Positions 1-12,170 of a DNA stretch of 64,000 bases are shown here, in pieces; within the stretch, counting starts at the first letter, position 1; each line of letters opens with the position of its first letter. This DNA is from Gorsachius magnificus (lineage: Eukaryota > Chordata > Aves > Pelecaniformes > Ardeidae). The notes below the pieces were generated by a model, which saw only the letters and a list, made by a program, of their open reading frames with translations, did no database searches and was not told where the DNA came from. The stretch covers positions 10,333,799 to 10,397,798 of the forward strand of contig CM067091.1 of the NCBI GenBank assembly GCA_034008185.1, in the 5' to 3' direction. The translations under genes were made by a program, and so were the position numbers.

Positions 1-3000
1 CACAGCTTCTACAACACTTTCCAGAAGCTCCTGTTAAACAGACTAAAACAGCTCAAAAAGAAAATTCAGGAATTCTTCTTTTTCCCCATTAACTTGCCAT
101 TCCATGAAAGCCCCTTTGGAGCTGTCGCTTAAAATTGTTTTGAATCTCCTGTCATGCTCAGCAGCGGTGGCTCCCCTTCACCTAGGTAAGAAGTTTTCAT
201 TGTCAGACTGGATTTCACATGTTCAGAGCTTGAAGGATGCACTGGGAAAAGATGTTTACAACTACAGATTTCATACAGGGAATATAAAAGCTGCAGTGGG
301 CGCTGGCAGCCCCGGGAATGCTCTCAGGCTCCCGGCGCAATCTTAACTTGTGTTGCAGTAATGAATCATCGCTGGCGCTCCTGGGTAGATGCAGTTTGCA
401 ATCACTGGCAGCTGCATGTGTCCTTTTCCTTCCAGTAAGTAGGTGATATAAGAGCGGGAGCAGGAATCTGGGGACAGCCCCACCTTATTCCAAAAGTGGT
501 TTTATCAGCTTTTTAATGTGTGTTGCAGTAATACCTGTCAGTCACTTAATTCTGATATTTCAGTTACTTTTTGCAATGGTTCTGACTGGAGACCGTCTTA
601 ATTGTTTCATTGCAGCTTAACCTGCCAAGGATATATCCTGCTTCTGTCTTTTCATGTGGCTTTTCACAAAGAGTTAATGGAAACGCAGGCCCTAAAAATA
701 GGCATGAAAGGACTTTCAGGATGTCAACCAGAGAGGGTTTAGGTGACGTGTGCTTGTTGCTGGGGACAAGCCCTCCAGCCTCTTAACTCGGGAGCTCTGG
801 ATTTTGATCTAGATGAATCACAAGTGGAAAAAGGAAACTGCATAAAGAAAACTACTGTAGCGGTGAGCATGATGGCTGGCCCACGCCTGTGTGATGCCCA
901 GGTGGGAAATGGCAGGAGGAGCTGCAAGGCAGCATTTGGGAGTATTGGCAAAGCTGCAAAGGGAAACTGGGACGCCTTCATTCCTCTGCCAAACTCTTGC
1001 CAGTATCAATTTAATGCACAGACGCTAAACTTACCCACATTTTATATGTACCTATTGGATCTAATTAATGGCCAAGCACACTTTAGTCCACTGATTTAAA
1101 AGGCATGACCAGTGCATGTGTAGCAAATAAACATACTGAGCAACCAAATGTCTGCACATCTTCAGTAACATAACAGCAAAACCCACATACCATAGCTGAG
1201 TGTATGTTAATACGCAAAGTCATTGGTTTATATAGTAACGAGCTGCAAAAGATGCTTCTTTCAGGCATTCGGGTACAGTCAGTAAAGACGTGGGCATTTG
1301 GGGAAACCCTGGATATTTTCTGCAAAGCCCAGGCAGCCAAATGAACTGCCTGAAAATTTACTCTTTAAAAAGGCCTGTGCTTGGATGAGGAATAGTCTTG
1401 GGTCCATGTCCCTGTTCATCTAAAACACGGGTTTGACACTCGCTTGAGCAGTAACTGCTGTGAAAGCAATGTACCTTCTCAAAAGCTTTGTGAGAAGGTA
1501 GCTTTTGCTGTGCACACTGTTGCCACTGATCCCGCCGCTGGGGGAGCAGGCATTTCAGATGTGCCCCATTTGAGCTGTGAAACCACCTGGCTAACATGTC
1601 ACACGCTAGCAGCATGCCCTGGCCATGAGCGCTGGGTTTTGCTATCCGGAAAGGTGAACCTTCCAGAAAGTCCCAGTTGCAGTTACAGAAGTGTGTTGCC
1701 ATCCCACTTGGTTGGGGTGCTGATCGCAGCAGTGAGTGCCCCTGGCAGGCCTGTGCTGGTGGAAGGTGTCTGCAAGGAGCGTCTCTCCTTTCCCTGCGCA
1801 CAGAGAGGTCTCCAGCTTCATAATCAAACGTAAAACACCCACTTGGGAATGAAATCCTTGTCCTGCCAAAGTCAGTGGCCCCACTCCAATGGCTGCAGTT
1901 GGCCCAGAGTACAGCCTTGAGCTTTTTTCCCCAAGAGGGTTAGAACAAATGAGATTTATTTCAGTTGTGATTGCAAGAACATGTTAGTCAGGAATCTGGA
2001 ATATTTATTTTTCATCATCAAACCATGGTATGGGGTTTTCAACTTGGCAACTTGCATGGCTGGGGTTTGCGTTCTTGCTCATCGGAGGGGACGGGTATCA
2101 ACCGTTTGCTTTGTGCGAGGCATGATGTGGGTCTGGGGCTCCGCAGGTAATGCAGTGCTGCAAAAGCCAAGGTGCAAATGTCACGGAGTAACTAAACTGA
2201 GACTTTCTCCTTCTGTAAGACCTTTCCATTTGGGTTCATAATTCTACTTTAAATGATGTCATCCTGTTAACAGTGCAGAAAGAGGGGGAACCACGCTCTC
2301 CTTGTTAAATACGGTGTTGAAGTTACAGAAATTTTAATACCTTAATAAAGCTTTTCTTTTAAAAAGAAAAGCATTTTTCTTAAAGTTACTTTTAAATAAA
2401 GGCATTGCGACCTTGCAGCAAACGGGAGCTGGGAGGGACGGTGCCTGTGGAAACCAAGGCGCCTCTAGGTAGCAACGCGTGCCCGAGGCCATAAGGGAAG
2501 AGCAGCCCCTCGCTGCTCCGCTGGCTGTATGCGCCAGGTTCTCCATAGGCGACCGCATTTCTTTCCTGCGAGGTTGTGCATACCCAGAAAGGCGAGAGGA
2601 TGAAATTTCAATCTGATGGACAAATTTGATGTGATGTAAGGATTGCATAGTTGAGCGATGTCTTTGAAGGCAAACACAGACCTTTTCCACATGGATCTTG
2701 GCAGGAGCCGTTAGAAATGAGAATGCCGGGTACCAACATGTGCTTCAAACCACACGCACCTTGTACGAATACCGTATGTTGCCAAGACATGATCTTTTTG
2801 TTCTTATTGTATTTTCCTGTAAATATTCCTGGCGCTAAGTTGTAAAGTAAAGGCAAAATGTAAATACGAAGATGTGAACTGTGTTCCCTTGTCTCTAGTA
2901 CTTTATCTCTTATTTGTTTAGGGAAGGCACATGAAGGCTTGTTTGTATTTATGCCAATTCTTTGTCCAGGAGAAACACATCAAATACTGAATGTAACACA

Positions 3001-3030
3001 ATTAGTCCAATAAATTTTAAAGATTCTTAT
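1..3030. other. AT-rich non-coding block, possibly a gene 3' end
   Basis: No coding exon can be supported here. The block is more AT-rich than the DNA to its right and carries plus-strand AATAAA signals near 1126, 2344, 2394 and 3012. The last lies in a run that reads like the end of a 3' untranslated region. A 43-codon stop-free stretch runs from position 1 to a TAA at 130-132, but I do not recognise its translation. If the right-hand gene is CHD6, vertebrate gene order would put the 3' end of PTPRT upstream in the same direction. A long 3' UTR is therefore conceivable, but nothing in the sequence proves it. Confidence 0.25.
2344..2372 (+). promoter_or_regulatory. AATAAA followed by a near-perfect hairpin palindrome
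   Basis: AATAAA occupies 2344-2349. It is followed directly by an 11-bp perfect inverted repeat, GCTTTTCTTTT at 2350-2360 and AAAAGAAAAGC at 2362-2372, with a one-base centre. The juxtaposition could mark a polyadenylation or pausing site, or could be a chance A/T palindrome. Confidence 0.3.
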
Positions 3031-4964
3031 CTAGCAACTTTGCAGCTGTCAATTTTTAGTATTTTTCCAATGCCTTTGGTTGCAGTTACTAGCCCGTAGA
3101 GATGTTTCCCAGGGAAAGAGCAGGCAGATGTAGTGAAGTCATGCACCCTCTGCCACGCAGCAGCTATGGTAACAGCGCACCAGCTTATATTTAAGGAAAT
3201 TGCATTGCATCTCAAGAGTGTGGGGAATGAAAACATGGAAACACAGCTTTGAAAGGGAGAGCCAGTGCTCCTGCCATGCAACTGTTCTCTGTCTGCTCAG
3301 CATGCTGCTTCCCATCTTGGCCGTAGCTCCCCGGCTGCCTGGCCAGCGCCGCTGACACCCTTCCAGCGGCGCTGGGGAAAGCTGCTGCGGTAAAGCCATG
3401 CTGTTAAAATGCAGTGCAGGGTCCCGCAAGTGTTGGGGCGGCTCTTGGTTCTGTGCAGGCTGAGGATAAAGAATTTGACTTCTCAGTTTGGAGGAGGAAA
3501 AGAGTTGGGCAGCAGCACAGAAGAGTCCTGTGTCCGGTGGAGGTGATGCGGACAGAGAGCTCTGGGGAATTGGGAAAGCTTTGGGAAGCCTGTGGTAGAC
3601 AGGAGGCTGTGTCAGTGCCCCTCCAGCCTCTGGTGGGCCAAACCACCTGCTGATCCTCTCCAAGCTCCCTAGGGAGGTGATGAGCTCTGGCTGACTCTCG
3701 CTGCTGGTTCCCTGGATGAGGGCTGCAGCATTTGGTCTGGCAGGGCCCTGTTCTTTGCTGCTGGGCAGAGCTGGTGGTTACCATGCCTTGTCTGTGGGGC
3801 TTCGCCTTCACAGCAGCTCTCAACATGAGATGCTGCCTTTGGGATGTTAAGCCGCCTGTGCGCTGAGTGCTGGAACAAACTCATTGAAGTGACCATTCCA
3901 GGAACCTCAAACAGAGCAAGGTGGATGCCTGTTTTCCTGCCAGCTCCCTCTCCGGTAGCTTCAGCAGCTGCACCCTGCCCTGGGCCACCAGCCCCAGCTC
4001 CTTGCTGAGTTGCTTCCAGGGAAGGTCTCTGAAGAATCACAAGAATGAGTGATGAACGCTTTTTTCTCTGCAGTCCCACAGTGCAGGGCCAGTAGCAGGA
4101 AGGGCTTTCTGGGGGTGGTTTTGGAGGTGCGATGCTTTCTCCCTCCATAGAGAGGAAGCAAAAGGCACTGAGCAGAGCGGTCCATCCCTTTCCAAGGGGC
4201 TGGGAATCCTTGGCTGTCCTTGCCGAGCCTCCTGCCCGCTGCTGCGGGCTTCTCACTTGCTCCAGGCTTCTTCCCGTTGCTTTCCTGGTGGCTCTTCCCC
4301 AGTTTTCAGTTTGCAGAGGGCAGTTTCTGGCCAGTCTTCAGCTGTGCAAGGAGCTGCTCTTCAGCTGATGTCTGCTCCTCCTCAGAAATCCTTTCCTTTG
4401 CTGTGGTTCTCATAACACAGTTTTTCAGCCCAAAGTGGATAAGCTCTTTGTCCCTGAATAAGTAAACTTGGGCTTGGCTGCGTTGAACTGCTTGGTGGCA
4501 GGTCACCCAATGGCCTGAACCCCTCCTGCCACACCATCATTTTGGAGCCACCACACAGGCAATTGCTGTAAAAAACAGGAGTAACAAATCCAGGGATGGA
4601 GGCAGGAGCGGCTACAGTGCGGAGCAGCCCAGGGACAGTCGGTCTTGTCCCACACCATGGCCAGAAATTAAATTAATTTCTAATTTGCTGTTAGTTGAGG
4701 GGAGCTGCTCTGTGGGCTACGTAGAAGCCAGCAGCACCCCGCAGCCATCCCACACCCTGTGTCCTGCCCAGCCCGGGTGAGCAGAGGGGTTTGGGAGCTT
4801 TGCCGTGGGGGATGCAGAAGAAGCACCTTCTCCCCAGCGCCCTCTGCCATCCTTTTCGTCAGCTCAGTTCCTAAAAGCGGCAGCGGGAGAAACATGCTGA
4901 TGCCCAATACACCCGTTTTTCTTGCTGCACCATGGCTGGTTCTGACCACAAATGGAGCCAAATT

Positions 4965-5035
4965 GCATTACAAATAATTTTCCAGGGCAAAATGTAATTT
5001 GGTTACTGCTTTAAGATGAGATTATTTGGCTGCTG
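4965..5035. promoter_or_regulatory. AT-rich island, candidate conserved enhancer
   Basis: An AT-rich tract inside GC-rich flanks holds ATTGCATTACAAATAATTTT-type sequence, with octamer-like and SOX/homeodomain-like words, and a second GTAATTTGG word that partly mirrors the first. Such islands in bird intergenic DNA are often conserved non-coding elements. Conservation cannot be tested here. Confidence 0.25.
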
Positions 5036-6519
5036 GCAGTGAACATGCATCTGTCGGGGTAGGGGTAAGAGGCTGAAGGTGGAGCTGGGCTGAGCCGTGG
5101 CTGCAGGTGTCCTCCAGCACGCCCACAGTGGTGGTGGGTGCTGGCGGGGTATCCCCAGGCAGTGCAGGCGCCATGGGTGTCCCTGGGCTGTGGGTGCCCA
5201 TGGGGTGTCTCCAGGCCAGGCAGATGATGATGAGGTCCCTGGGCTCTGCTGCTGCTTGCCGGGCCCCGGCCAGCCCACCAGAGTGCTGCTGGGACATCCC
5301 TGGACCATGTTGGTGACACTGGGGTATCCACAGGCCACATTGGCAGGGCATCCCAGGGCCATGGATTGGGTCATCACCATGACAATGGGCCCATCAGCAG
5401 CATCATGGAGGAGGGCAGCATGTTGCCACAGCAACCAGGAGCATCCCAGGGGTCTCAGCCCTGTTTTTCGGCTGGGATGAGGCACAGCTTTGTACGCTGC
5501 TTGGGGGAAACCCCTCATTCCCAGCGCTGCTCCAGAAGCTGTGGGCAGCACCCGGGGCATGGCAGCAGCCAAGGGGAGCTGGGTGGAGGCTCACCTGGGC
5601 GCATGTGAGGTTTAAACCTGCTTTCTGCTTCCTGCGAGAGCAGAGATCTTTTCTGCTTTATTATATGCACTGCGTCCAAACCCACTCACCCTGCACATGG
5701 GGGCTCAGCTCCGCCTTTAGCCCAGACAGGACGGGAAGAGGCGATGCACCATGGCTCTGGGGCTTCTTACAAAGGTTTTGCTGGGAAAGGTGGAGATGGG
5801 CCAATTCCTCCTGGTGGCAGAGGAAAAGGCTCGCTGGGCTACCCCTGGAGCCGGTGCTGGTGGGACGGGAGGAGCCATGGTGCATCGGTGGCACCACCAC
5901 CCTCGCCGGCTCCAGGGAGACCAGGCTGCTCTTGGATGGTAAAACTGCTCCCTGCTGCGGAGCCCCAGCAGCAGCAGGGATGTCCCAGAGGGGCCGGGGG
6001 TACAGGGCCGGCTCATGGGTCTGATGGGCACTGGCACGGGGATTCTGTGCTCCCTCCCCATCTTGTCTCAGCCCCAGCCCTGTACTGGGCTTTGACTCCC
6101 CCAGCACGGGCCACCCATGCCGCCGTGCCACCTCCAGCATCCCCAGGAGCATCCCTGCCAGGAGCCGTTCTCCATCAGCCCACCCATGCTGGGGCACCCC
6201 ACCGCCCTGGGCCCCACGAGCCCTGGGGCTGCTCAGCCATCAACGAGGCAGAGGGGCATGGGGAAGGCCCCCACAGCCAGCCCAGCGGGACAGTGGTTGG
6301 CCCCGACACTCCTGGCTGTCCATCCTCCTGCCCAGGCCACGGAGCGCTGCAGGTGTCGCTGGGGAGAGGCTGGGGGTCCAGGGAGCAGCCCCTCCACTGC
6401 ACTCCAGCCCCTGCATCCCGGCAGCAGCTTCCTCAAGCCGGCACCAGACATGTGTCCTTTCAGGCAGGGACAAGGGCCGGGTGCCCCCATGCTCCCCAAC
6501 AGCCCCTGATGGAAGCACA

Positions 6520-6790
6520 TTTGATGACATTATTAAACGATTCAGTGCGTTTTCTGCCTCTTAAAGTACTTAATATATGTGCCTGTGTGATTCATTATTA
6601 TTATTATCTAATAAAAGATTATCTGATCACTTTCATTTTCTTCCAATTAAATTGAAATTTTATTATAAACTGAGAAAATTGAGTAGTAAAACTGCTTCAC
6701 ATGCTGCTAATTATCTTTTATTATGTCATCTTTACATGCAAAAAAGAAATATTGTTTTTAAATACTGTTTTCATTAGCCAATATACTTGT
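6520..6790. promoter_or_regulatory. AT-rich island, candidate conserved non-coding element
   Basis: About 270 bases of strongly AT-rich sequence sit abruptly between GC-rich blocks. They contain TTATTATTATTA, CAATTAAATTG and several TAAT homeodomain cores. No open frame or transposon signature explains the tract. The sharp compositional step and motif density suggest an enhancer-like element; this is inference. Confidence 0.3.
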
Positions 6791-7929
6791 TAGCATAGCG
6801 ATGGCTCGATTCTTCCTCAGCAGCCAGAGCCCTTGGGGACGCCGCTGCTTATTGACTGCAGGACTCTTCCTTTCAGATTAAGAAAATACAGTTATGGTCC
6901 AAATTAGGTTTATTTTGTCAATTTATTTTAATGGTGGTGACGGCCAGCAGGTGGGAGGGTGTCAGAGATGGCAGGAGAGCCAGGAGTGCCGAGGGCTCCT
7001 GTGGAAGGGCTGCCTGGGGGCAGCGGGCAGGGCAGGGGTGCTGCCTCCGAGCCTCCTCTTCCCAGGGGCCCTCCTCACTCAGAATGTGCCCCATGGTCCC
7101 AAGCTCCAGTCCGGCCATCCCAGAGCGCCTGGAGCAGCTCCTGGCACCTTGCAGGAGCCTGGGTGCAGCTGGGTGGGTGCAGGGCAGGCGCCACGCACGG
7201 TGCTGTGCAGAAACCCTTCCTATCGGACATCGCCCACGTGGCCAACAGCACTTCAGAGCAGCAGCACCAGTGAGGCAGGGAGCCTTGCGTCCCCCAGCTT
7301 CCATTGGAGGCTTCCTGCTCCACAAGCCAGCTGGTCAGCAGGAGCCGGTGCGGGATGCTGGGACCCCCATTGCTCCCCAGCACCCCGGTGTGGCAGCTGC
7401 TAGGTTTTCTGGCCCTTGGGGCCCCACGCCCTCATGGTGTGGCCCCTGCCCAGGAGCCCCAGCATCTGCCCAGAGCCAGCGCCAGTACCAGTGCCATGGC
7501 CGGTGCTGTGGTCGGGGTGACAGTGGGAGGGGCTGGCGGGGACGGGGGTGGCCCAGCAGCTGCTCAACCCCCTACCTGAGCATCACTGGGGACAGGTGTG
7601 CTCAAGCGAGCGGGAGCCAATGTCGGCTGTGCCAGCCACCAGCTGCCCCCCTGGGAAAATCCCCGCAGTGTGGCCAGCAAGTGCTGGGCCTGGTGGATGT
7701 GAGGGCACCGCAGCCCCCACTGCAGCCACCGGCCTCTGCCGCCGCCGGCCTCTGCCACCACCGGCCACTACCTTCATTTCTATGCACAGCTTGAAAACTG
7801 TCTTGTCTGAAGCCCATGTGCTTCAGGAGCATCTTTTGGGGCAGAGCCCCAAGTGAGCTCAGTCACCGACCGCTCGCAGCGGGCAGAGCCCTGCTCCTGC
7901 TGCCTGTGTCTGATGGTATTGCTGGGGAC

Positions 7930-7985
7930 AGCCAAAATGATGTGTCTAGGTCCCTGTTCACCATGATCATGGTTAATGAACCCCA
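7930..7985. promoter_or_regulatory. Palindromic candidate regulatory element
   Basis: A perfect 14-bp palindrome, ACCATGATCATGGT, lies at 7960-7973. It is nested inside a wider inverted pair, GTTCA at 7956-7960 and TGAAC at 7977-7981, next to a GTTAAT word resembling an HNF1 half-site. No gene or repeat overlaps it. Confidence 0.3.
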
Positions 7986-8534
7986 GAGAGCTCCGCACCA
8001 AGGAAAGCTCCTTTTTTTCTGGTGGTAGCAGCTGGGGGGGGGAAGGATGGTGGCTGGGATGGGCGCCAGGTGCTTTTCCAGTTCCTGGCCCACCCCCAGA
8101 CCCAGGGTTTCTGCGCTGGGCTGAGCATGTCCGAGCAGGGTCAGCCCGGCCCTGCAGCCCCACACGCATCCCTCCAGCTTCATGGGGTCCCCTCAACCCC
8201 TGGGTCACCCAAATGGAGATGGAGCTGCCCAGTCCCACTGCCACGGGCACCTCCCTGAGACAGGGAGCAAAAGGAATGAGCTGGAATGGTGACAGTTTTT
8301 GCTTAATCAAAAAAACGCAGCGGAAAGCTGAGCACCTCGATGGGAGGAGGGAATCAGAGGCACAGAGCAGAGTTTTCTCACCATGGTTTGAAAGTGACCA
8401 TCAGGAGCGCAGGGCTGCAGGTCCCGGTCAGGACAGGCTGGGTTTTCTCCCTTGGCTTCGCTCTCCGTAAGGGACAGGGAGGACGCAGCCCTCCCCGCAC
8501 AGCGCCTGCTCCATCCCTGCCTACTGATGGTGCT

Positions 8535-9150
8535 TACAGAACCACAGAATGACCAAGTGCTTTGGGCTGGAAGGGACCTTTAGTGGCCGCCCAGCCCAAC
8601 CCCCCTGCAGGGAGCAGGGACATCTCCAACCAGACCAGGCTGCTCACAGCCCCATCCAACCTGGCCTGGAATGTCTCCAGGGATGGGGCCTCCAACACCT
8701 CTCTGGGTAACCCGTGCCAGTGTTTCACCACCCTCATGGTAAAGAATTTCTTCCTTATATCCAGTCTAACTCTGCCCTGGTTTAGTTTAAAACCATCACC
8801 CCTTGTCCTATCGCTACAGGCCCTATTAAAAAATTTGTCACCATCTTTCTCACCAGCCCCCTTTATATATTGAAAAGCTGCAACTGGGTCTCCCCAGAGC
8901 CTTCTCCAGGCTGAACAATCCCAAGTCTCCCAGCCTTCCCCCATCACAGAGGGGCTCCAGCCCTCAGACTGTTTCCGTGGCCTCCTCTGGCCCCACTCCA
9001 ATGGGTCCCTGTCTGTCCAGTGCTGGGTTCCCCTGAGCTGGGTGCAGGGCTCCAGTGGTCTCCCCAGAGCAGAGCAGAGGGGTCAGCCCTCGCCCCGCTG
9101 GCCAGGCCACCCGGGAGATGCTTGGCTTTCTGAGCTGCCAGTGCACATTG
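8535..9150 (-). mobile_element. CR1 LINE, 3' fragment
   Basis: The left end carries an eroded CR1 3' tail (CAGAACCACAGAATGACC) followed by the conserved block that precedes it. Read on the minus strand, 8,534-9,001 still encodes the C-terminal region of CR1 ORF2. The run containing RLDIRKKFFTMRVVKHWHGL at about 8,700-8,780 aligns by eye with the same region of the CR1 copy at 55.4 kb. The copy is 5' truncated and diverged, so it is probably an old insertion. The right boundary is approximate. Confidence 0.85.
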
Positions 9151-9514
9151 CCTGCCGGCAGCCTTTTTCCCTTGGGAATACTAGAGCCTTTCTGCCTTGA
9201 ATTTCACATCCACCACGGCAATCGCCGGTGCTGCTCTTTCTGAAACACTGACGATAATTACAGGCTAGTTTGCCCTGGGGATGGGTTTAGTTATGTGGTC
9301 CAGAGCAGTCATGCACATCCATCCCCTGCATGTTCCTGGCAAGGCTGGGGCATGGGGACACCCTGGCACAGCTGTTTGCAACCCACAGCCCTGTCTTCAT
9401 TCTGCAAAAACCTGTTGCAACAAAACTGTGCTGAACTGTGTCCCGGTGCCGGCACAAACCTCGGCACGGCATCAGCTGCCTTTCCCAGGGAGAATAATGT
9501 CACATTGTTAGGAA

Positions 9515-9655
9515 TTAATGTCAGACCAGACCCGCTATCACTCCAAAAATAGATTTCTTTGTAATTTTGTGTAATTAAGTAGCAATTTGCTTCCTAAGCA
9601 GTTGCTTAGCCGTTCAGACACTAAGCAGTATTTATAGCCATTGATTGCCATGAGA
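9515..9655. promoter_or_regulatory. AT-rich island, candidate conserved non-coding element
   Basis: About 140 bases with GGAATTAATGTC, TGTGTAATTAAG and TAGCCATTGATTGCC-type words, rich in homeodomain-like TAAT/ATTA cores and flanked by GC-rich DNA. Its composition resembles the islands at 6.5 and 11.9 kb, which suggests a cluster of distal regulatory elements. Unproven. Confidence 0.25.
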
Positions 9656-10964
9656 GGGGAGGCCAGAGCGGAGCACGGCCACGCTGCCGCATTCGGGGCT
9701 CTCCCGCAGTGGGGACCCGAGGGGACACAGGGGGTGGCTGGTGCCAGGCTGCCCCACGACCTGGGTGATGGTAACTGCTGGGTGCTGGGCCCACCGGGGA
9801 CCCGCTCCTTGCTGACACCCCCCCACCGCTCGGTGGGCAGGGATGCCCCAACTGCCTCTGCAGACAGGGTCTCGTGGAGCTGCACATCCCCAGCCCAGCT
9901 CTGCAAGGGGCAACTGGTGCCAAGGCCAAGGCCGCGGGCAGCGTCAGCCTGCCCATGGCAGGCAGGAAGGGCAGCCCCAGCCCCACAGCAGGCGGGCAGG
10001 GGAAGGACTCGCCTGGCTTTCATTTGACTTCACCCATGACATCCAGCTGGAGCAAAACCTCCCCTGGCAATGCTGGGGGTCAGGCCGAGGCTGGCAGCAG
10101 GGCGGGCAGCCCCGGCAGCTCAGCACCAGGAGCTGTGCCACACTGGGCACCGCCGGCAGCACCATGGTCCCATCCTCCTTCTGCCCCAGCAGAATGCCTG
10201 AGGGTGAGGGATTGAAATGGGGAAGCAGCACCAGAGGCCATGAGCTGCCTGCACTGCCTGCAAGCAGCAGCCCCGGCTTCAGGCTCCCGCAGCACGGGGC
10301 AGAGGGGAGCACCCTAATTACTGCCTCTAATTATGAGAGCAAGCGACTCTATCAGGGCTGTGCAGCCACCTCCGCCCCAGCACAGCCCCCCATGCTGGGG
10401 GATGTGCTGCTGCTGTCAGGCACCCCTGAACACAGATTTGTTTTCACTGAAGCATTTTTAGGACGTCCAGCTTCAAGCTTTCCAGCTATGACCCCCAAAC
10501 TGCGGTTTTACCAACGCGAGGAGGCAGCACCGACCCAAGCAGTGTTTTGTGGCAGTAGGAATGAGGGCACCGCACCAGTGTCACACCAGAGGACATCTCA
10601 GAGGGCTTGGTCCAGGCTGAACCTTGGGTGCAACGAGGGGTGCAGAAACTCACCCCAGGCTTAGCAAATGTCACCCTGCCGCCCAGTGCAGATGTCTCTG
10701 CTCCCAACTCGGGCCTTTCCCTGTGAATATCTCCCCTCCAGGGTGACAGATAGAGATCAGGGGTGGTGAGGAGCCCAACGTGCCAATGGCCCAGCCGGGC
10801 CCTTTGTGTTACAAACCAAGGGCTTCCCGGAGCCCAGGAGCGGGAGAGCAGAGGTGCTGCCGCGTGCCTCCTCCTGCACTGGCTCCTCGCGGTGGCTCAG
10901 GTCACAATGAAACTGCCACAGCATGAGGCCACCTCAGAGCCACCATCAACTGTGACCACACAAG

Positions 10965-11070
10965 GATGGTGCACGCAGGGGATGGTGCTCACGGGGATGG
11001 CGCTCACGGGATGATGCCCCCCAACCCACCCCCACCCCCCCTCCCCCCACCTCCCTACCCCCCCAGTCCC
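10965..11070. repeat. Short minisatellite joined to a C-rich tract
   Basis: Three tandem 15-16-base units based on GATGGTGCTCACGGG occupy 10,965-11,010. They are followed at 11,017-11,070 by an almost pure C tract broken by single A or T bases. The G-rich minus strand of that tract satisfies the simple pattern for a G-quadruplex. Confidence 0.75.
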
Positions 11071-11889
11071 CTGGAGTTTGCCCTTGCCGGAAACTTGCTG
11101 GAGGTGGAAGTGGCTGCTCTTCATGCCCCTGTTCCTTCCCACCTGCCGGACCAGTCCTGCCGGAAACCCACACTTTTGCCTCAGAAATATGTGTCTGAAG
11201 TTGTTCTTGTTTGCTTTTGCCTTGCCCCATCCCTGTTTTCCTCCTCCCCCGCAATTTACCTGCTTTGGGCCCAAATAAATCCTGTCCTCCTGCGCTCCCT
11301 CTTCCTCGACAGCGCTGCCAGCGACAACGCCTCATCACTGCCCCCCCCCATGAGAAGTCCCCCTGACAGGGACGAAACGGGGCGAGCACAGCCCTTCCTT
11401 CGTGCCGGCACCGGGCTCAGTAACAAACCAGTGCTGACGCCCTCCTGGCACTGGGTTTTGTTCTCTTCGGCAGCTGGTGCTTAGAGAGCCCTTGGCGTGG
11501 CTGTGCCCTCGGTGTGGCTGTGCCCATGTGCTCCCAGCACAGAGCATCGGGATGGGGCTGGGGGAGCTCATTTTTCCAAGCCTCGCACTGCAGACCCCTG
11601 TCTGGCAGGAGGAGGGAGGTGCTGCCGCAGCCTGGGCCCCTCGACAGGGGCGTCAGGCAGGGGGTGATGGCCCGGCCACTCCCTGACTCAGTTTCCCCCT
11701 CGGTAACACACAACAGATGTCCCAGGGCCTTGCTGTGCACCTGCAAGGTCCCGCTCTAGGCTGGGCATCAGTGACCGCAGGCACCAAACCATCCCCTTGC
11801 CCGGCAATGGGTGCCAGCAGCTTCTCGAAAGGCAGCATTTAGGGAGGCGAGGTGTGTGCAGCAGGGGTTTGCAGCTCAACCCTCTGCCT

Positions 11890-12170
11890 GTGTGGAGAAC
11901 TGGAAATATTCAGTGCCATTAATTTCCACTAAATAATTGTGCTGGTTCACCAGGGTTTGTAACCAAACAATAAGGCATTGAATTGCTTTAATTCCCTAAG
12001 AATTGCTATGACGTCTCCAAAAAGAGTAAATTATTTCATTGCAGGAAGGAAAATGAAAATTAGTTTTGCTTTCAGAGAGGAAACTTGCCTGTCACACGGC
12101 ATTCAGCTCCAGCACAGCTTTACTGCCCTAAAACACAAGACCTTAACAATTTCCCCGATTATTTTCTTCC
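11890..12170. promoter_or_regulatory. AT-rich island, candidate conserved non-coding element
   Basis: A 280-base AT-rich stretch between GC-rich segments contains CATTAATTTCC, TAAATAATTG, CTTTAATTCCC and a CRE-like TGACGTC at about 12,008-12,014. The small open frame across it has no recognised domain. Regulatory function is inferred from composition only. Confidence 0.25.

Larger units (their letters stand above)
3031..8534. other. GC-rich intergenic DNA with AT-rich islands
   Basis: No gene is supported. Long open frames on both strands change phase freely, are rich in Pro, Gly, Ala and Ser, and overlap one another, as expected of GC-rich non-coding DNA. Short AT-rich islands stand out near 4,660-5,040 and 6,520-6,935 and contain TAATTA-like and octamer-like motifs. 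A 16-bp unit is duplicated in tandem at 7,731-7,762. Confidence 0.5.

Noticed and set aside
1..132. Last coding exon of an upstream gene in the 43-codon open stretch
   Set aside because: The translation (Lys/Phe/Leu-rich) was not recognised, and its length is within chance expectation. Kept only as part of the possible 3' end block.
5744..6655. 303-codon plus-strand frame
   Set aside because: Pro/Gly/Ser/His-rich, in GC-rich DNA and overlapped by equally long frames in other phases. It runs into an AT-rich island without any splice or stop logic.
6931..7794. 287-codon plus-strand frame
   Set aside because: Same composition artefact. No domain, and competing frames lie on both strands.
9843..10664. 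273-codon plus-strand frame
   Set aside because: Low-complexity translation without recognisable motifs, in GC-rich intergenic DNA.
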